Assembly: GCA_945889625.1 (NCBI GenBank)
Contig: CAMDCE010000029.1
Location: 1 to 61,143 of the forward strand
Source of the DNA: Asaia bogorensis
Lineage (GTDB): Bacteria; Pseudomonadota; Alphaproteobacteria; Reyranellales; Reyranellaceae
Direction of reading: 5' to 3'
Length of the DNA stretch: 61,143 bases
In this document: positions 36,968-46,947 of the stretch, one piece after another
Layout of the letters: every line of letters begins with the position of its first letter
Position numbering within the stretch: the first letter of the stretch is position 1
Notes under the pieces: generated by a model
Database searches by the model: none
Told to the model about the DNA's origin: nothing
The model's input: only the letters and a program-made list of their open reading frames with translations
Program-made: the position numbers and the translations under genes

Positions 36968-38557
36968 ATGCTCTCGTTCCAACGTGACCATGACGATCCC
37001 GTCTCGGGCGGCGCGGCAGCGCGCACGACGCGCCGCGAACTGCTGGGCGTTGCCGCCCTCGGTGTTCTGGCCCTCGGCGCCAAGCCCGCCCGGGCGGCGC
37101 CGGACGGCGAGTTGCGCATCGGCTCGCATGTATCGCTGGCTCCGACCTGGTTCGATCCGGCCGAGACCTCCGGCATCATCACGCCCTTCATGATGCTCTA
37201 TGCCATGCACGATGCGATGATGAAGGCGATGCCGGGCAACCCGATGGCGCCTTGCCTTGCCGAATCCTGGACCATGGCGCCCGACGGGTTGAGCTATGCC
37301 TTCACGTTGCGCAAGGGCGTGCTGTTTCACAACGGAGAGGCGCTGACGGCGGAGGATGTGAAATTCTCCCTCGAGCGCTATCGCGGCGCCTCGAGCAAGA
37401 CGCTGAAGGAGCGCGTGGCGGGCGTGGACATCCACGATCCACACCGCCTCACGATCCGCTTGAACGAACCATGGCCGGACTTCCTGACCTTCTATGCCAG
37501 CGCCACCGGCGCAGGCTGGATCGTTCCGAAGAAATACGTCCAGCAGGTCGGCGAGGACGGCTTCAAGAAGGCGCCGGTCGGGGCGGGGCCTTACAAGTTC
37601 GTGTCGTTCACGCCCGGCGTCGAGCTGGTGTGCGAGGCGTTCGAGGGCTACTGGCGCAAGGCGCCGGCCATCAAGCGGCTGGTCTTCAAGGTGATCCCCG
37701 ACGAGGCGACTCGGCTGGCGGCCCTCCAGCGCGGCGAGCTCGACATCGCCTATTCGATCCGCGGCGAGTTGGCCGACGAATTGGTGCGCACACCCGGCCT
37801 GACCATCAAGCCGGCGGTGGGATCGGCGCCGTTCTGGCTCTACTTCCCCGAACAGTGGGATCCGCAGTCGCCCTGGCACGATCGGCGCGTGCGACAGGCG
37901 ACCAATCTCGCGCTCGACCTCAAGACCATCAACCAGGCGCTGACGCTCGGCTACTCGCGCCTGACCGGCAGCGTGTTTCCGGAGAATTTCGAATTCTACT
38001 GGCGGCCGCCGGATCCGGTGTATGACCCGACGGCGGCGCGCAAGCTGCTGGCCGAGGCCGGCCACGCGCGCGGCTTCGACGCCGGGGATTATTACTGCGA
38101 CGCCTCCTATGCCAATATCGGCGAGGTCGTGCTGAACAACCTGCGCGAAGTCGGCATCCGCGTGAAGCTGCGCCCGCTGGAGCGCGCCGCCTTCTTCAAG
38201 GCCTACTCCGAGAAGAAGCTGAAGAACATCGTGCAGGGCGCCTCGGGCGCCTTCGGCAACTGCGCGACGCGCGCCGAGGCCTTCGTGGTCAAGGGCGGCA
38301 CTTATGCCTACGGCAACTATCCCGACATCGATGCGCTGTTTGCCGAGCAGGCTGTGCAGATGGACCGCGCCAAGCGCGAGGCGATCCTGCAACGCCTGCA
38401 GCAGCTGGTGCATGACAAGACGATCTTCGCGCCGATCTGGCAGCTCGCCTTCATTTCCGGCGTCGGCCCGAAGGTCGGGCAATCGGGTTTCGGGCTGATC
38501 AAGGGCTTCGTCTACACCGCGCCCTATGAAGAGCTCACCCTCAAGGGCAAGGCCTAG
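36968..38557 (+). CDS. ABC transporter substrate-binding protein, family 5 (second copy)
   Basis: A 529-residue close paralogue of the preceding protein, sharing long stretches such as RVREA/RVRQA, LRPLERAAFF, IYTAPYE-like termini and AFGNxATRxxAFVVKGGxYAYG. It also has a Tat-type signal (TTRRELLGVAAL, about residues 23-45). Differences in the binding lobes suggest distinct ligands feeding the same permease. It lies 56 bases after the first and 9 bases before the permease gene. Confidence 0.92.
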   Translation: MLSFQRDHDDPVSGGAAARTTRRELLGVAALGVLALGAKPARAAPDGELRIGSHVSLAPTWFDPAETSGIITPFMMLYAMHDAMMKAMPGNPMAPCLAESWTMAPDGLSYAFTLRKGVLFHNGEALTAEDVKFSLERYRGASSKTLKERVAGVDIHDPHRLTIRLNEPWPDFLTFYASATGAGWIVPKKYVQQVGEDGFKKAPVGAGPYKFVSFTPGVELVCEAFEGYWRKAPAIKRLVFKVIPDEATRLAALQRGELDIAYSIRGELADELVRTPGLTIKPAVGSAPFWLYFPEQWDPQSPWHDRRVRQATNLALDLKTINQALTLGYSRLTGSVFPENFEFYWRPPDPVYDPTAARKLLAEAGHARGFDAGDYYCDASYANIGEVVLNNLREVGIRVKLRPLERAAFFKAYSEKKLKNIVQGASGAFGNCATRAEAFVVKGGTYAYGNYPDIDALFAEQAVQMDRAKREAILQRLQQLVHDKTIFAPIWQLAFISGVGPKVGQSGFGLIKGFVYTAPYEELTLKGKA

Positions 38558-38566
38558 GGACGCGCC

Positions 38567-39487
38567 ATGAAACAGTACATCCTTCGCCGCATCGGCTATT
38601 CCCTGGTGTCGCTGTTCCTGCTGTCGCTCGTGATCTTCCTGTTCGTGCGCGTTACGGGCGACCCGGTGAGCCTGCTGGTCGAACCCGGCGCCAGTCCGGA
38701 GGACATCGAGACCATGCGCCGCCAGTTCGGTCTCGATCGGCCGTTGTGGGAGCAGTACTGGCATTTCATGGCGAGCCTCGCCGCGGGCGATCTTGGCCAG
38801 TCCTTCTACTATCGCACGTCGGTGATGGAGCTCTATTTCCAGCGCCTGCCCAATTCGCTGCTGCTCGCGGTGGTGGCAATGGGCCTGTCCCTGCTGATCG
38901 GCATCCCGAGCGGCATTCTGGCCGCCGTGCGCGTCGGCGGGTTTTGGGACAGCGCCGGCAAGATCTTCGCATTGCTCGGCCTGTCGCTGCCCTCCTTCTG
39001 GGTCGGGCTGGTGCTCATCCTGTTCTTCTCCGTCTACCTCGGCTGGCTGCCGTCCTCCGGTTCCGGCAGCACGCTGCATCTGCTGATGCCGGCCTTCACG
39101 CTCGGCTGGTATTTTGCCGCCGCGCACATGCGCCTGACGCGGTCCTCCATGCTCGAGGTGCTAGGCTCCGAATATGTCAAGCTGGCGCGGCTCAAGGGCC
39201 TGCCCGAGGCCATGGTGATCGGCAAGCACGCGCTCAAGAACGCGCTGATCCCGGTGATCACGCTGGCCGGAATCAACCTGGTCGTGATGATCAATGTCGC
39301 AGTCGTGGTCGAGACGGTGTTCGCCTGGCCCGGCATCGGCCGGCTGCTCTACGAAGGCATCACCTTCCGTGACTTCCCCATCGTGCAGGGCGTGGTGATA
39401 ATCGGCGGCGCCATGATCGTGCTGGTCAACCTGTTCGTCGACATTCTCTACGCGCTGATCGATCCTCGCATTCGTTTGGAAAGCTGA
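38567..39487 (+). CDS. ABC transporter permease (DppB family)
   Basis: A 306-residue inner-membrane permease. It has the DppB/OppB hallmarks: an N-terminal first helix (YILRRIGYSLVSLFLLSLVIFLF), FGLDRPLWEQY, LPNSLLLAVVAMGLSLLIGIP, six predicted membrane helices, and the EAA motif region (RLKGLPEAMVIGKHALKNALIPVI) that contacts the ATPase. It ends DPRIRLES. The following dppC-like gene starts 5 bases later. Confidence 0.95.
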   Translation: MKQYILRRIGYSLVSLFLLSLVIFLFVRVTGDPVSLLVEPGASPEDIETMRRQFGLDRPLWEQYWHFMASLAAGDLGQSFYYRTSVMELYFQRLPNSLLLAVVAMGLSLLIGIPSGILAAVRVGGFWDSAGKIFALLGLSLPSFWVGLVLILFFSVYLGWLPSSGSGSTLHLLMPAFTLGWYFAAAHMRLTRSSMLEVLGSEYVKLARLKGLPEAMVIGKHALKNALIPVITLAGINLVVMINVAVVVETVFAWPGIGRLLYEGITFRDFPIVQGVVIIGGAMIVLVNLFVDILYALIDPRIRLES

Positions 39488-39492
39488 CGATC

Positions 39493-40383
39493 ATGACTGT
39501 TACCTCGCCACCTCTCGTCGCCACCGACCCCAGGCCGCCCGCCGCCCTCTGGCGGCTGCAGGGCTTTCCGCTGATCCCGGTGCTGATCCTGCTGCTCATC
39601 GCCTTCGTCGCCGTCTTCGCCGACCTGCTGGCGCCCTACGATCCGCAGGTCGGCAGCCTGGCCCGCCGCTTCCGCCCGCCGGCCTGGCAGGAAGGCGGCA
39701 GCATGGCCTATCTGCTCGGCACCGATCATGTCGGGCGCGATGTGCTGTCGCGGCTGATCTTCGGGGCTCGCGTGTCGATGATCGTCGGCATCACCGCCGT
39801 GCTGGTGGCCGGCGGGATCGGCACCCTGCTCGGCATCCTGTCCGGCTATCTCGGCGGCTGGGCGGACCAGGTGATCATGCGCATTACCGACACCTGGCTC
39901 GCCCTGCCGGCGCTCACCTTCGCCATCTTCCTCGCCGCCATCGTCGGCCCCAGCGAGCTCAACATCATTCTCATCCTGGGCCTGGTCTACTGGACCCGTT
40001 ACGCCCGCGTCATCCGCGGCGAGGTGCTGTCGCTGAAGCAGCGCGAGTTCGTGCGCCTTGCCATCGTCGCCGGCTGTTCCAAGCGCATCATCATGTGGCG
40101 CCACATCATGCCCAACGTCATCAACTCCGCTGTGGTGCTCGCCACGCTGATGCTGGGCGTGGTGATCGTAACGGAAGCCTCGCTGTCCTTCCTCGGCGTC
40201 GGCGTGCCGCCGCCCAAGCCCGCCTGGGGCCTGATGATGGCCGACGGCAAGAAGGGGCTGATGGTCGGCTATTGGTGGCTCACCGTGCTGCCCGGCATCT
40301 GCATCATGCTCATGGTGCTGTCGGCCAATCTGCTCGGCGACTGGCTGCGCGTGAAGCTCGACCCGCAACTGCGCCAGCTGTGA
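39493..40383 (+). CDS. ABC transporter permease (DppC family)
   Basis: A 296-residue partner permease. Features are the N-terminal helix after a short cytoplasmic tail, LAPYDPQVGSLARRFRPP, GTDHVGRDVLSRLIFGARVSMIVGI and the EAA loop (VIRGEVLSLKQREFVRLAIVAGCSKRIIMWRHIMPN), followed by SLSFLGVGVPPPKPAWGLMMADGK, a DppC signature. It pairs with the previous gene to form the membrane channel. Confidence 0.95.
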   Translation: MTVTSPPLVATDPRPPAALWRLQGFPLIPVLILLLIAFVAVFADLLAPYDPQVGSLARRFRPPAWQEGGSMAYLLGTDHVGRDVLSRLIFGARVSMIVGITAVLVAGGIGTLLGILSGYLGGWADQVIMRITDTWLALPALTFAIFLAAIVGPSELNIILILGLVYWTRYARVIRGEVLSLKQREFVRLAIVAGCSKRIIMWRHIMPNVINSAVVLATLMLGVVIVTEASLSFLGVGVPPPKPAWGLMMADGKKGLMVGYWWLTVLPGICIMLMVLSANLLGDWLRVKLDPQLRQL

Positions 40384-40391
40384 AGGAAGCC

Positions 40392-41413
40392 ATGCTGCCG
40401 TCTCAGGAACCGCTGCTGTCGCTGCAAAGCCTTTCCGCCCACTATATCTCCCAGCAGGGCGCCCGCGTGGTGCGCGCCGTCGACGAGGTGACGCTCAGCC
40501 TCTCGGCCGGTGGAACGCTGGGCATCGTCGGGGAATCGGGCTCGGGCAAGAGTACGCTGGCGCTCACCATCCTCCGCCTGCTGCCGCCGGCGGCGCGCAT
40601 CGTCAGCGGCCGCATGATGTTCGAGGGCGAGAACCTGCTCGATAAGTCGGATACCGAGATGCGCCACGTGCGCGGCAAGCGCATCGCCATGATCCTGCAG
40701 GACCCCATGGCCTCGTTGAACCCGCTGTTTTCAATCGGCAACCAGGTCGGCGAGCCGATCCGCGTCCACGAAGGCGCCAGCCGCGCCAGCGCCTGGGAGC
40801 GCGCGGTCGGCCTGCTCAAGTCGGTGCGCATCGCCTCGCCCAAAACCCGCGTGACGCAGTTCCCGCACGAGATGTCGGGCGGCATGCGCCAGCGCATCGT
40901 CGGCGCCATCGGCATTTCCTGCGAACCGCGCCTCTTGATCGCCGACGAGCCGACCACCAGCCTCGATCTCACCATCCAGGCGCAGTACCTCAACCTGCTG
41001 CGCGACCTGCAGCGCGAGCATGGCCTGGCGCTGATCTTCATCACCCACAACCTCGGTATCGTCGCCAAGATGTGCGACCAGCTCGCGGTGATGTATGCCG
41101 GGCGCGTGGTGGAGCAGGGGCCGGTGTCGCGCATCTTCACCAGTCCGGCCCATCCCTACACCAAGGCGCTGCTGGGCTCGATTCCGCGTATGACGGACAA
41201 TCGCGAGCATCTCACCGCCATCGAGGGCCAGCCGCCCGATCTTGCGTCCCTGCCGCCCGGCTGCTCGTTCGCGCCGCGCTGCCCCGCGGCGTTCGCCCGC
41301 TGCCATGTCGAGGCGCCGCCGGAAATTGCCCTGGGCGAGGGCCGCACCGCGCGCTGCTGGCTCGTCGCTCCCGGTTCCGACACCAAGGCCGCGGCGATGC
41401 AGGGTGGCGTGGC

Positions 41414-41417
<4 letters not shown>
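40392..41417 (+). CDS. ABC transporter ATP-binding protein (DppD/OppD family)
   Basis: A 341-residue ATPase with Walker A GESGSGKST, the Q-loop, signature MSGGMRQRIVGAIG and Walker B LLIADEPTTSLD, followed by a C-terminal oligopeptide/dipeptide-transporter cysteine motif (CSFAPRCPAAFARC) that often binds an Fe-S cluster. The frame is open from 40095, but the ATG at 40392, with GAAGGA upstream, gives the family N-terminus. The next ATPase overlaps by 4 bases (ATGA). Confidence 0.95.
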
Positions 41418-42376
<959 letters not shown>

Positions 42377-42477
42377 CCGAAGGCATTGGGGGCGCAAATC
42401 GCAGGCCGATCCCTTGAATGGCCGCGTTTTGCGCCTAACATGGCGTCGTTGGCTTGGTACAACAGGGATGTTCACTA

Positions 42478-43458
42478 ATGAAGAATAGTCGTTGGCTTGC
42501 GGTGGTTGCCGCGGTGATCCTCGTGGCGCCGGCACTGGCCGAGGCACGCGTCGGCGGCGGCGGCGGTTCCGGCAGCCGCGGCAGCAAGACCAACCAGGCG
42601 CCTCCCCCGACCCAGACCGCGCCGACCGCCAAACCCGTGGAACGCAGCACGACGCCGCAACAGGCGCCAAAATCCGCAACGACTGCGCCTGCGACGGCCG
42701 CGCCGCAATCCGGCGGTTTCATGGCGCGCAATCCGTTCCTGTCCGGCCTGATGGGCGGCATGCTCGGCGCCGGCCTGATCGGCATGATGTTCGGCGGCGG
42801 CTTTGGCGGCGGCCTCGCCGGCGGTGCCGGCATGCTTGGATTGCTCCTGCAGCTTCTGCTGATCGGCGGGCTGGCTTACCTCGCCGTCCGGCTGTTCCGC
42901 GGCTGGAGCGCCGCACGGGCCCAGCCGGCGGGCGCGGCCCATGCCTACGCTGCCGCGCCTAGGATGGTCGAGGCGCCTGTGACGCGCGACGCGCCGATGG
43001 CACGTTCAGGCGGGCCGCTTCTGGCGGGCGGCGCGTCGGCGCAGCCGGCTGTCGGCCTGGCCATCACGGCGGAGGACTACACGAGCTTCGAGTCCCTGCT
43101 GAGCGACATCCAGGCCGCTCATAGCAACGGCGACCTCACCAGGCTGCGTGGCCTCGTAACACCGGAGATGCTTGGCTATTTCTCGGAACAGCTTTCCGGC
43201 AACGCCAGCCGCGGCATCGAGAACAGGGTCGAGGCGGTGAAGCTCGAGCAGGGCGACCTGTCGGAGGCCTGGAGCGAAGCCGGTCTCGACTACGCCACCG
43301 TCGCCATGCGCTTCAGCATGATCGACGTGACCCGCACGATTGCCGACGGCAAGATTGTCGACGGCAGCGACCGTGAGCGAACCGAGGCGACGGAGGTCTG
43401 GACTTTCCTGCGCAGCCGCGGCGGCAAGTGGATCCTGTCGGCGATCCAGCAGACCTGA
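42478..43458 (+). CDS. Tim44 domain-containing membrane protein
   Basis: A 326-residue protein with a signal-like first helix (about residues 5-22), a Gly/Pro/Thr-rich linker, a glycine-rich membrane segment (GGMLGAGLIGMMFGGGFGGGLAGGAGMLGLLLQLLLIGG, about 95-140) and a C-terminal Tim44-like domain (about 190-326: ITAEDYTSFESLLSDIQAAHSNGDLTRLRGLVTPEMLGYFSEQ). In mitochondria the domain belongs to the import motor; bacterial versions are of unknown role. The ATG at 42478 is chosen over an upstream TTG because the signal sequence follows it directly. Confidence 0.88.
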   Translation: MKNSRWLAVVAAVILVAPALAEARVGGGGGSGSRGSKTNQAPPPTQTAPTAKPVERSTTPQQAPKSATTAPATAAPQSGGFMARNPFLSGLMGGMLGAGLIGMMFGGGFGGGLAGGAGMLGLLLQLLLIGGLAYLAVRLFRGWSAARAQPAGAAHAYAAAPRMVEAPVTRDAPMARSGGPLLAGGASAQPAVGLAITAEDYTSFESLLSDIQAAHSNGDLTRLRGLVTPEMLGYFSEQLSGNASRGIENRVEAVKLEQGDLSEAWSEAGLDYATVAMRFSMIDVTRTIADGKIVDGSDRERTEATEVWTFLRSRGGKWILSAIQQT

Positions 43459-43471
43459 CAAGCTTTGCCTG

Positions 43472-43609
43472 CTAGAGCGGCTTCCGGTCACCTGGAAGCG
43501 CGTTGTACGAAGCATTTCCTTCAGTGGCATGTTCCGTCCGTCTGATCGCGGCGCGTTTATGCGCCCGCGGCGCGTTTTACGCGCCTAGGCCGGATGGAAC
43601 GTGCTCTAG
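43472..43609. repeat. Intergenic repeat C with CTAGAGC ends
   Basis: About 138 bp bounded by the inverted 7-mers CTAGAGC (43472-43478) and GCTCTAG (43603-43609), with further symmetry (CTTCCGGTC...GGAAGC, GGCGCGTTTTACGCGCC). It resembles the common TAGAGC-type intergenic elements of alphaproteobacteria. It overlaps the 3' end of the gene on the minus strand, supplying its last codons and stop. Confidence 0.75.
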
Positions 43610-43916
43610 GTGAGGGTTTCCTCCTGGCGGCGTATGCCGCCCGGGGTCGGAATTTCGTCGGCGAGCCGTCGCCCGCGATCGGCTTGGCGCCGAGTTTGCG
43701 CTGGGCCTCTTTCACTTCGGGCAGCACGCTGGGCTTGGCTTTCTTGTTCAGGCCCTCTTCGGTGGCAACTTCGAGCAGGCGGGCATCGAGTTCCCATTCC
43801 TGGAGCACCTTGCTCTTCTCCTTGGACGTCAGCTCCTTGGCAACGACGACGTCTGCCGGCTTGTCGAAGACACTGGCTGGATTGGCCTGCGCGTTGTCCT
43901 TGTCGAGATCGTCCAT
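43557..43916 (-). CDS. Small conserved hypothetical protein with repeat-encoded tail
   Basis: A 119-residue protein. The core (about residues 25-60: VVVAKELTSKEKSKVLQEWELDARLLEVATEEGL) matches a small, widespread alphaproteobacterial family in which an E-W-E/D-DARLL helix is conserved; the function is unknown. It continues with KKAKPSVLPEVKEAQRKLGAKPI, then a very basic C-terminal tail whose last codons and stop lie inside repeat C. The ATG at 43916 has GGGAGG five bases upstream. The tail is likely an accident of repeat insertion. Confidence 0.75.
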   Translation of the reverse strand: MDDLDKDNAQANPASVFDKPADVVVAKELTSKEKSKVLQEWELDARLLEVATEEGLNKKAKPSVLPEVKEAQRKLGAKPIAGDGSPTKFRPRAAYAARRKPSPRARSIRPRRVKRAAGA

Positions 43917-43933
43917 CGCTACCTCCCTTGAAA

Positions 43934-44067
43934 TTCCGCGCACTGCAGGGCGCGGTGTCGGTGGCCGGATTGCTCATTGCGACGGAGGCGATGGTGGTCG
44001 AGAAGCCGGACAACAACGGCCAACCCGCAATGCCGGGCGGTGCATGGGCGGCGGTATGGGCATTTAG
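43934..44067 (+). pseudogene. groEL 3' end remnant with a frameshift
   Basis: Reading rightwards, the segment encodes [18 protein letters not shown] and then VVEKPDNNGQPAMPGG, the C-terminal end of a chaperonin, matching about 28 of 34 residues of the intact GroEL at 51.5-53.1 kb. One base is missing in the GGM tail (codons for PGG then GCATGGGCGG...), so the original frame shifts, and the end reads MGGGMGI plus TAG in the neighbouring frame. The 5' part of the gene is absent; it stops beside the ribosome-binding site of the divergent small gene. It is therefore the relic of a second groEL, not a recent copy of the intact one. Confidence 0.85.
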
Positions 44068-44100
44068 ATCCTCGATCGCCAAGATTGATCGACGACAGAC

Positions 44101-44126
44101 GGGGCGGATCGGTAACGGTCCGCCCC
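44101..44126 (+). terminator. Terminator-like hairpin after the groEL remnant
   Basis: GGGGCGGA (44101-44108) pairs with TCCGCCCC (44119-44126) across a ten-base loop, followed by TCTCTTGTG. It lies 34 bases after the remnant's TAG and probably once ended that groEL transcript. The T-run is weak. Confidence 0.55.
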
Positions 44127-44294
44127 TCTCTTGTGACCAAAAGCGCGGAACAGCCCATTAGGGAAACTGTCGGCGCGCCCGACATTGACTAGGGGCAACG
44201 CGGCGGCAGCGGAGACAATCGAGCGACGAGCGCGTTTCCGCCCGCCGCCGACATGCTACTGTGCAACCGAGCGGCCAACGGAGGACTGTGACGG

Positions 44295-45479
44295 ATGAGC
44301 GTGCGTGCGGGACGTGAGTTTCTGGCGATTCCAGGGCCGACGACGGTGCCCGACGAGGTGCTGCGGGCGATGCATCGCCCGGCGGTGGACATCTACTCCG
44401 GCCCGCTGCTGGCGCTGACCGACAGCCTGCTGAAGGACGTTGCTCGCGTCTTCAACACCAAGGGCCGCGCCTACATCTACATTTCCAACGGCCATGGCGC
44501 CTGGGAAGCCTCGCTGACCAACGTGCTGAGCAAGGGCGACAAGATCCTGGTGCTGGAGAGCGGCCGCTTCGCCATCGGCTGGGGCGATGGCGCCCGCCGC
44601 ATGGGCGTCGAGGTCGAGGTGCTGAAGGGCGACATGCGTCGCGCGGTACGCCCCGCCGAGGTCGAGGCGCGACTCAAGGCGGACAAGGCCGGCACCATCA
44701 AGGCCGTGCTGGTGGCGCAGATCGACACCGCATCGGGCGTGGTGAACGACATCGAGGCGATCGGCAAGGCGATGCGCGCGGCCAGGCACGACGCGCTGCT
44801 GATGGTCGACGCGGTGGCGTCGCTCGGCTGCATGCCGTTCGAGATGGATGCCTGGGGCGTCGACGTCGCGATGTCGGGCTCGCAGAAGGGCATGATGACG
44901 CCGCCGGGGCTGGGCTTCGTCGCGGCCAACGACCGCGCGCGCGAGGTCCACAAGAAGGCGGGCCTGCGCACGCCCTACTGGGACTGGACCGACCGCGAGG
45001 GCGAGCAGCATTACCAGAAATACGCCGGCACGCCGCCCGAGCACCTGCTGTTCGGCCTGCGCGCGGCGCTCGACATGCTGTTCGAGGAGGGCCTCGACAA
45101 GGTGCACCGGCGCCACCGGCTGCTGGCCGAAGCGGTGCGCCGCGCCGTCGGCGTGTGGGCGGAAGGCCAGGCGATCGGCTTCAACATCATCGAGCCCGAG
45201 GAGCGTTCCGATTCGGTGACGTGCGTGCTGACCAACGGCCACGATCCCGAGGCGCTGCGCGCCTATTGCAACAAGATGTGCGGCGTCATCCTCGGCCACG
45301 GCATCGGCGAGCTGAGCGGCAAGGCCTTCCGCGTCGCCCACATGGGCCACGTCAACGCCCCGATGGTGCTGGGTACCTTGAGCGTGATCGAGATGAGCCT
45401 CGCGGCGCTCGGCATCCCGCACGGCCGCGGCGGCGCGCAGGCCGCGATCGACTGGCTGGGCGCCGAGGTCAAGGCATAG
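44295..45479 (+). CDS. Class V aminotransferase, serine/alanine--glyoxylate type
   Basis: A 394-residue PLP enzyme related to serine--glyoxylate and alanine--glyoxylate aminotransferases. It has the family opening (FLAIPGPTTVPDEVLRAMHRPAVDIYSGP), SNGHGAWEASLTNVL, the PLP-lysine motif SGSQKGMMTPPGLGFVA (Lys about 198) and the C-terminal RVAHMGHVNAPM. The remaining motifs fit a role in glyoxylate or photorespiratory-type C2 metabolism or in taurine/serine-linked metabolism; the substrate cannot be separated by eye. Confidence 0.9.
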   Translation: MSVRAGREFLAIPGPTTVPDEVLRAMHRPAVDIYSGPLLALTDSLLKDVARVFNTKGRAYIYISNGHGAWEASLTNVLSKGDKILVLESGRFAIGWGDGARRMGVEVEVLKGDMRRAVRPAEVEARLKADKAGTIKAVLVAQIDTASGVVNDIEAIGKAMRAARHDALLMVDAVASLGCMPFEMDAWGVDVAMSGSQKGMMTPPGLGFVAANDRAREVHKKAGLRTPYWDWTDREGEQHYQKYAGTPPEHLLFGLRAALDMLFEEGLDKVHRRHRLLAEAVRRAVGVWAEGQAIGFNIIEPEERSDSVTCVLTNGHDPEALRAYCNKMCGVILGHGIGELSGKAFRVAHMGHVNAPMVLGTLSVIEMSLAALGIPHGRGGAQAAIDWLGAEVKA

Positions 45480-45532
45480 ACTTCTCCCATGTCGGCCGAG
45501 GTTGATGGCGACGTCGACGTTGCCGCGGCGCG

Positions 45533-46903
45533 CTACAGCACGCCGGTGCTTTCGCTCTCGAGCAGGGGCTTCATCAGGGCCTCGTCGCCATAGCGCGCCA
45601 GGCTGAGTGAGTGAGCGAAATCGGGCAACGGTTCTTCGCCGACCCATTTCGCGCAGAGAGCGCCCGTTGCACAGGCCGCCATCGTGCCGAAACCCGATAG
45701 CGCACCGGCCACGAAGGCGCCATCCGTGTTCATCGGACCGATGAGTGGCCAGTTCTCTTTGGTCATCGTGTAGTAGCCGCCATAGTGGGACAGGCGAGCG
45801 GGCAGGCGACCGTAATAGGCCTTGAGGCCGGGATTGAGCCGGCTGGCGCCGCGCAGCACGATTTCGGGAAAATCCGGGTTGAGCGGCAAATCGGTGCTCG
45901 GCTCGGAGGGAGTCGCGTTGAACGCCCAGCCGAGCTTCAGCCATTTGCCATGATCGCCGCCTTCCGGGCGGCAATGGATCGCCCCGGGCATCGCCTCTGT
46001 GAGCCATGCCGTTGCGGGATCCTCGGCGAGAAGCGCGCGCTCCTGCGGCGTCCAGTCGATCACCTGTCCGTCGAGATCGATGGCGAAGGGCATCTGCCGG
46101 CTGATCGCGCCTCGTGCATCTTCGAAGGCGATCTTCTGCTGGAAGACGTTGAAGACCGGAAGATCCTCGCCGAGCAAACGCGCGACAGCACCGACCGCCG
46201 GTCCAGCCGCATTCACGATGACGTCCGCGGTGATCGAGCGCGGACCGTCGTCGCTCGACACGCCCAGGGTGAAGCTCCGAGTCCGGTTGATGTGCGTGAC
46301 GCGCCCCTTGATGACCGAACCGCCCTTGGCGCGAATACGCTCGAGCATGAAACTGCCGAGCTGTTGGCCGCTCAGGTCGCCGGCGCGGCGGATGTGCAGG
46401 ACGGTCGCAACTTCCTTGTCGAAGGTGGGAAAGCAGGCATCGAGAAGGGCGCGGTCCTGAATGACGTCGACGCCCTCCGGCGCCTCGCGCCACGCAGCCG
46501 TGACGGCCGGCCGGTAGGTCGGGCTGGAGCCCTTGCTGTGGACCCGTATCCTGCCGGCGCCATCGGCGCCGTAGCCCTCATGCAGCTGGCGCAGCAAGGC
46601 GTCGGGCCTGGCGTGGCGGGTGGCGAGGGCGTAGCCGCGGCGCGTCATGTGGAAGCGGTCGTTGCTCTCCTGTGAGAGCGTTTCCATCAGGTCGATGCTG
46701 TAGTCCGTGAAGGCGGTCATCACCTTGTGCGGCCACCAGTTCCGGTAGTTCTCCCCCGACGCCGCCGATGTCAGGCTCATGGGCGGCAGTGGATCGATGA
46801 TGGCGATCCTCGGATGACGGCGGGAGAGAGCCAGGTAGTAGGCGCAGGAGATCCCGACGATCCCAGCGCCCACGACGACGATGTCCACACTGTCCGATTT
46901 CAT
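45533..46903 (-). CDS. FAD-dependent oxidoreductase (DAO family)
   Basis: A 456-residue flavoprotein with an N-terminal Rossmann motif (VVVGAGIVGISCAYYLAL, about residues 8-25) and the glycine-rich ending of DAO proteins (GAFVAGALSGFGTMAACATGALCAKWV). SAASGENYRNWWPHK resembles sarcosine/dimethylglycine-type dehydrogenase entry loops. The frame is open from 47983 because it reads through the neighbouring gene; the ATG at 46903 starts the FAD motif. It follows an MFS carrier in the same direction, which suggests uptake and oxidation of an amine or amino acid. Confidence 0.88.
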   Translation of the reverse strand: MKSDSVDIVVVGAGIVGISCAYYLALSRRHPRIAIIDPLPPMSLTSAASGENYRNWWPHKVMTAFTDYSIDLMETLSQESNDRFHMTRRGYALATRHARPDALLRQLHEGYGADGAGRIRVHSKGSSPTYRPAVTAAWREAPEGVDVIQDRALLDACFPTFDKEVATVLHIRRAGDLSGQQLGSFMLERIRAKGGSVIKGRVTHINRTRSFTLGVSSDDGPRSITADVIVNAAGPAVGAVARLLGEDLPVFNVFQQKIAFEDARGAISRQMPFAIDLDGQVIDWTPQERALLAEDPATAWLTEAMPGAIHCRPEGGDHGKWLKLGWAFNATPSEPSTDLPLNPDFPEIVLRGASRLNPGLKAYYGRLPARLSHYGGYYTMTKENWPLIGPMNTDGAFVAGALSGFGTMAACATGALCAKWVGEEPLPDFAHSLSLARYGDEALMKPLLESESTGVL

Positions 46904-46947
46904 GTGACGCTTCTGCAGGGCCGCGTGATCTTGCTCGTCTGAGACTC

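Noticed and set aside
43610..44161. A 183-residue frame that includes the groEL-like segment
   Set aside because: Only the segment from about 43934 is groEL-like; the earlier part is antisense to the conserved small gene, so it is a relic within an accidental frame, not a chimeric gene.
44256..46493. A 745-codon frame on the minus strand across the aminotransferase and oxidoreductase
   Set aside because: It overlaps two well-supported genes on different strands and shows no domain.
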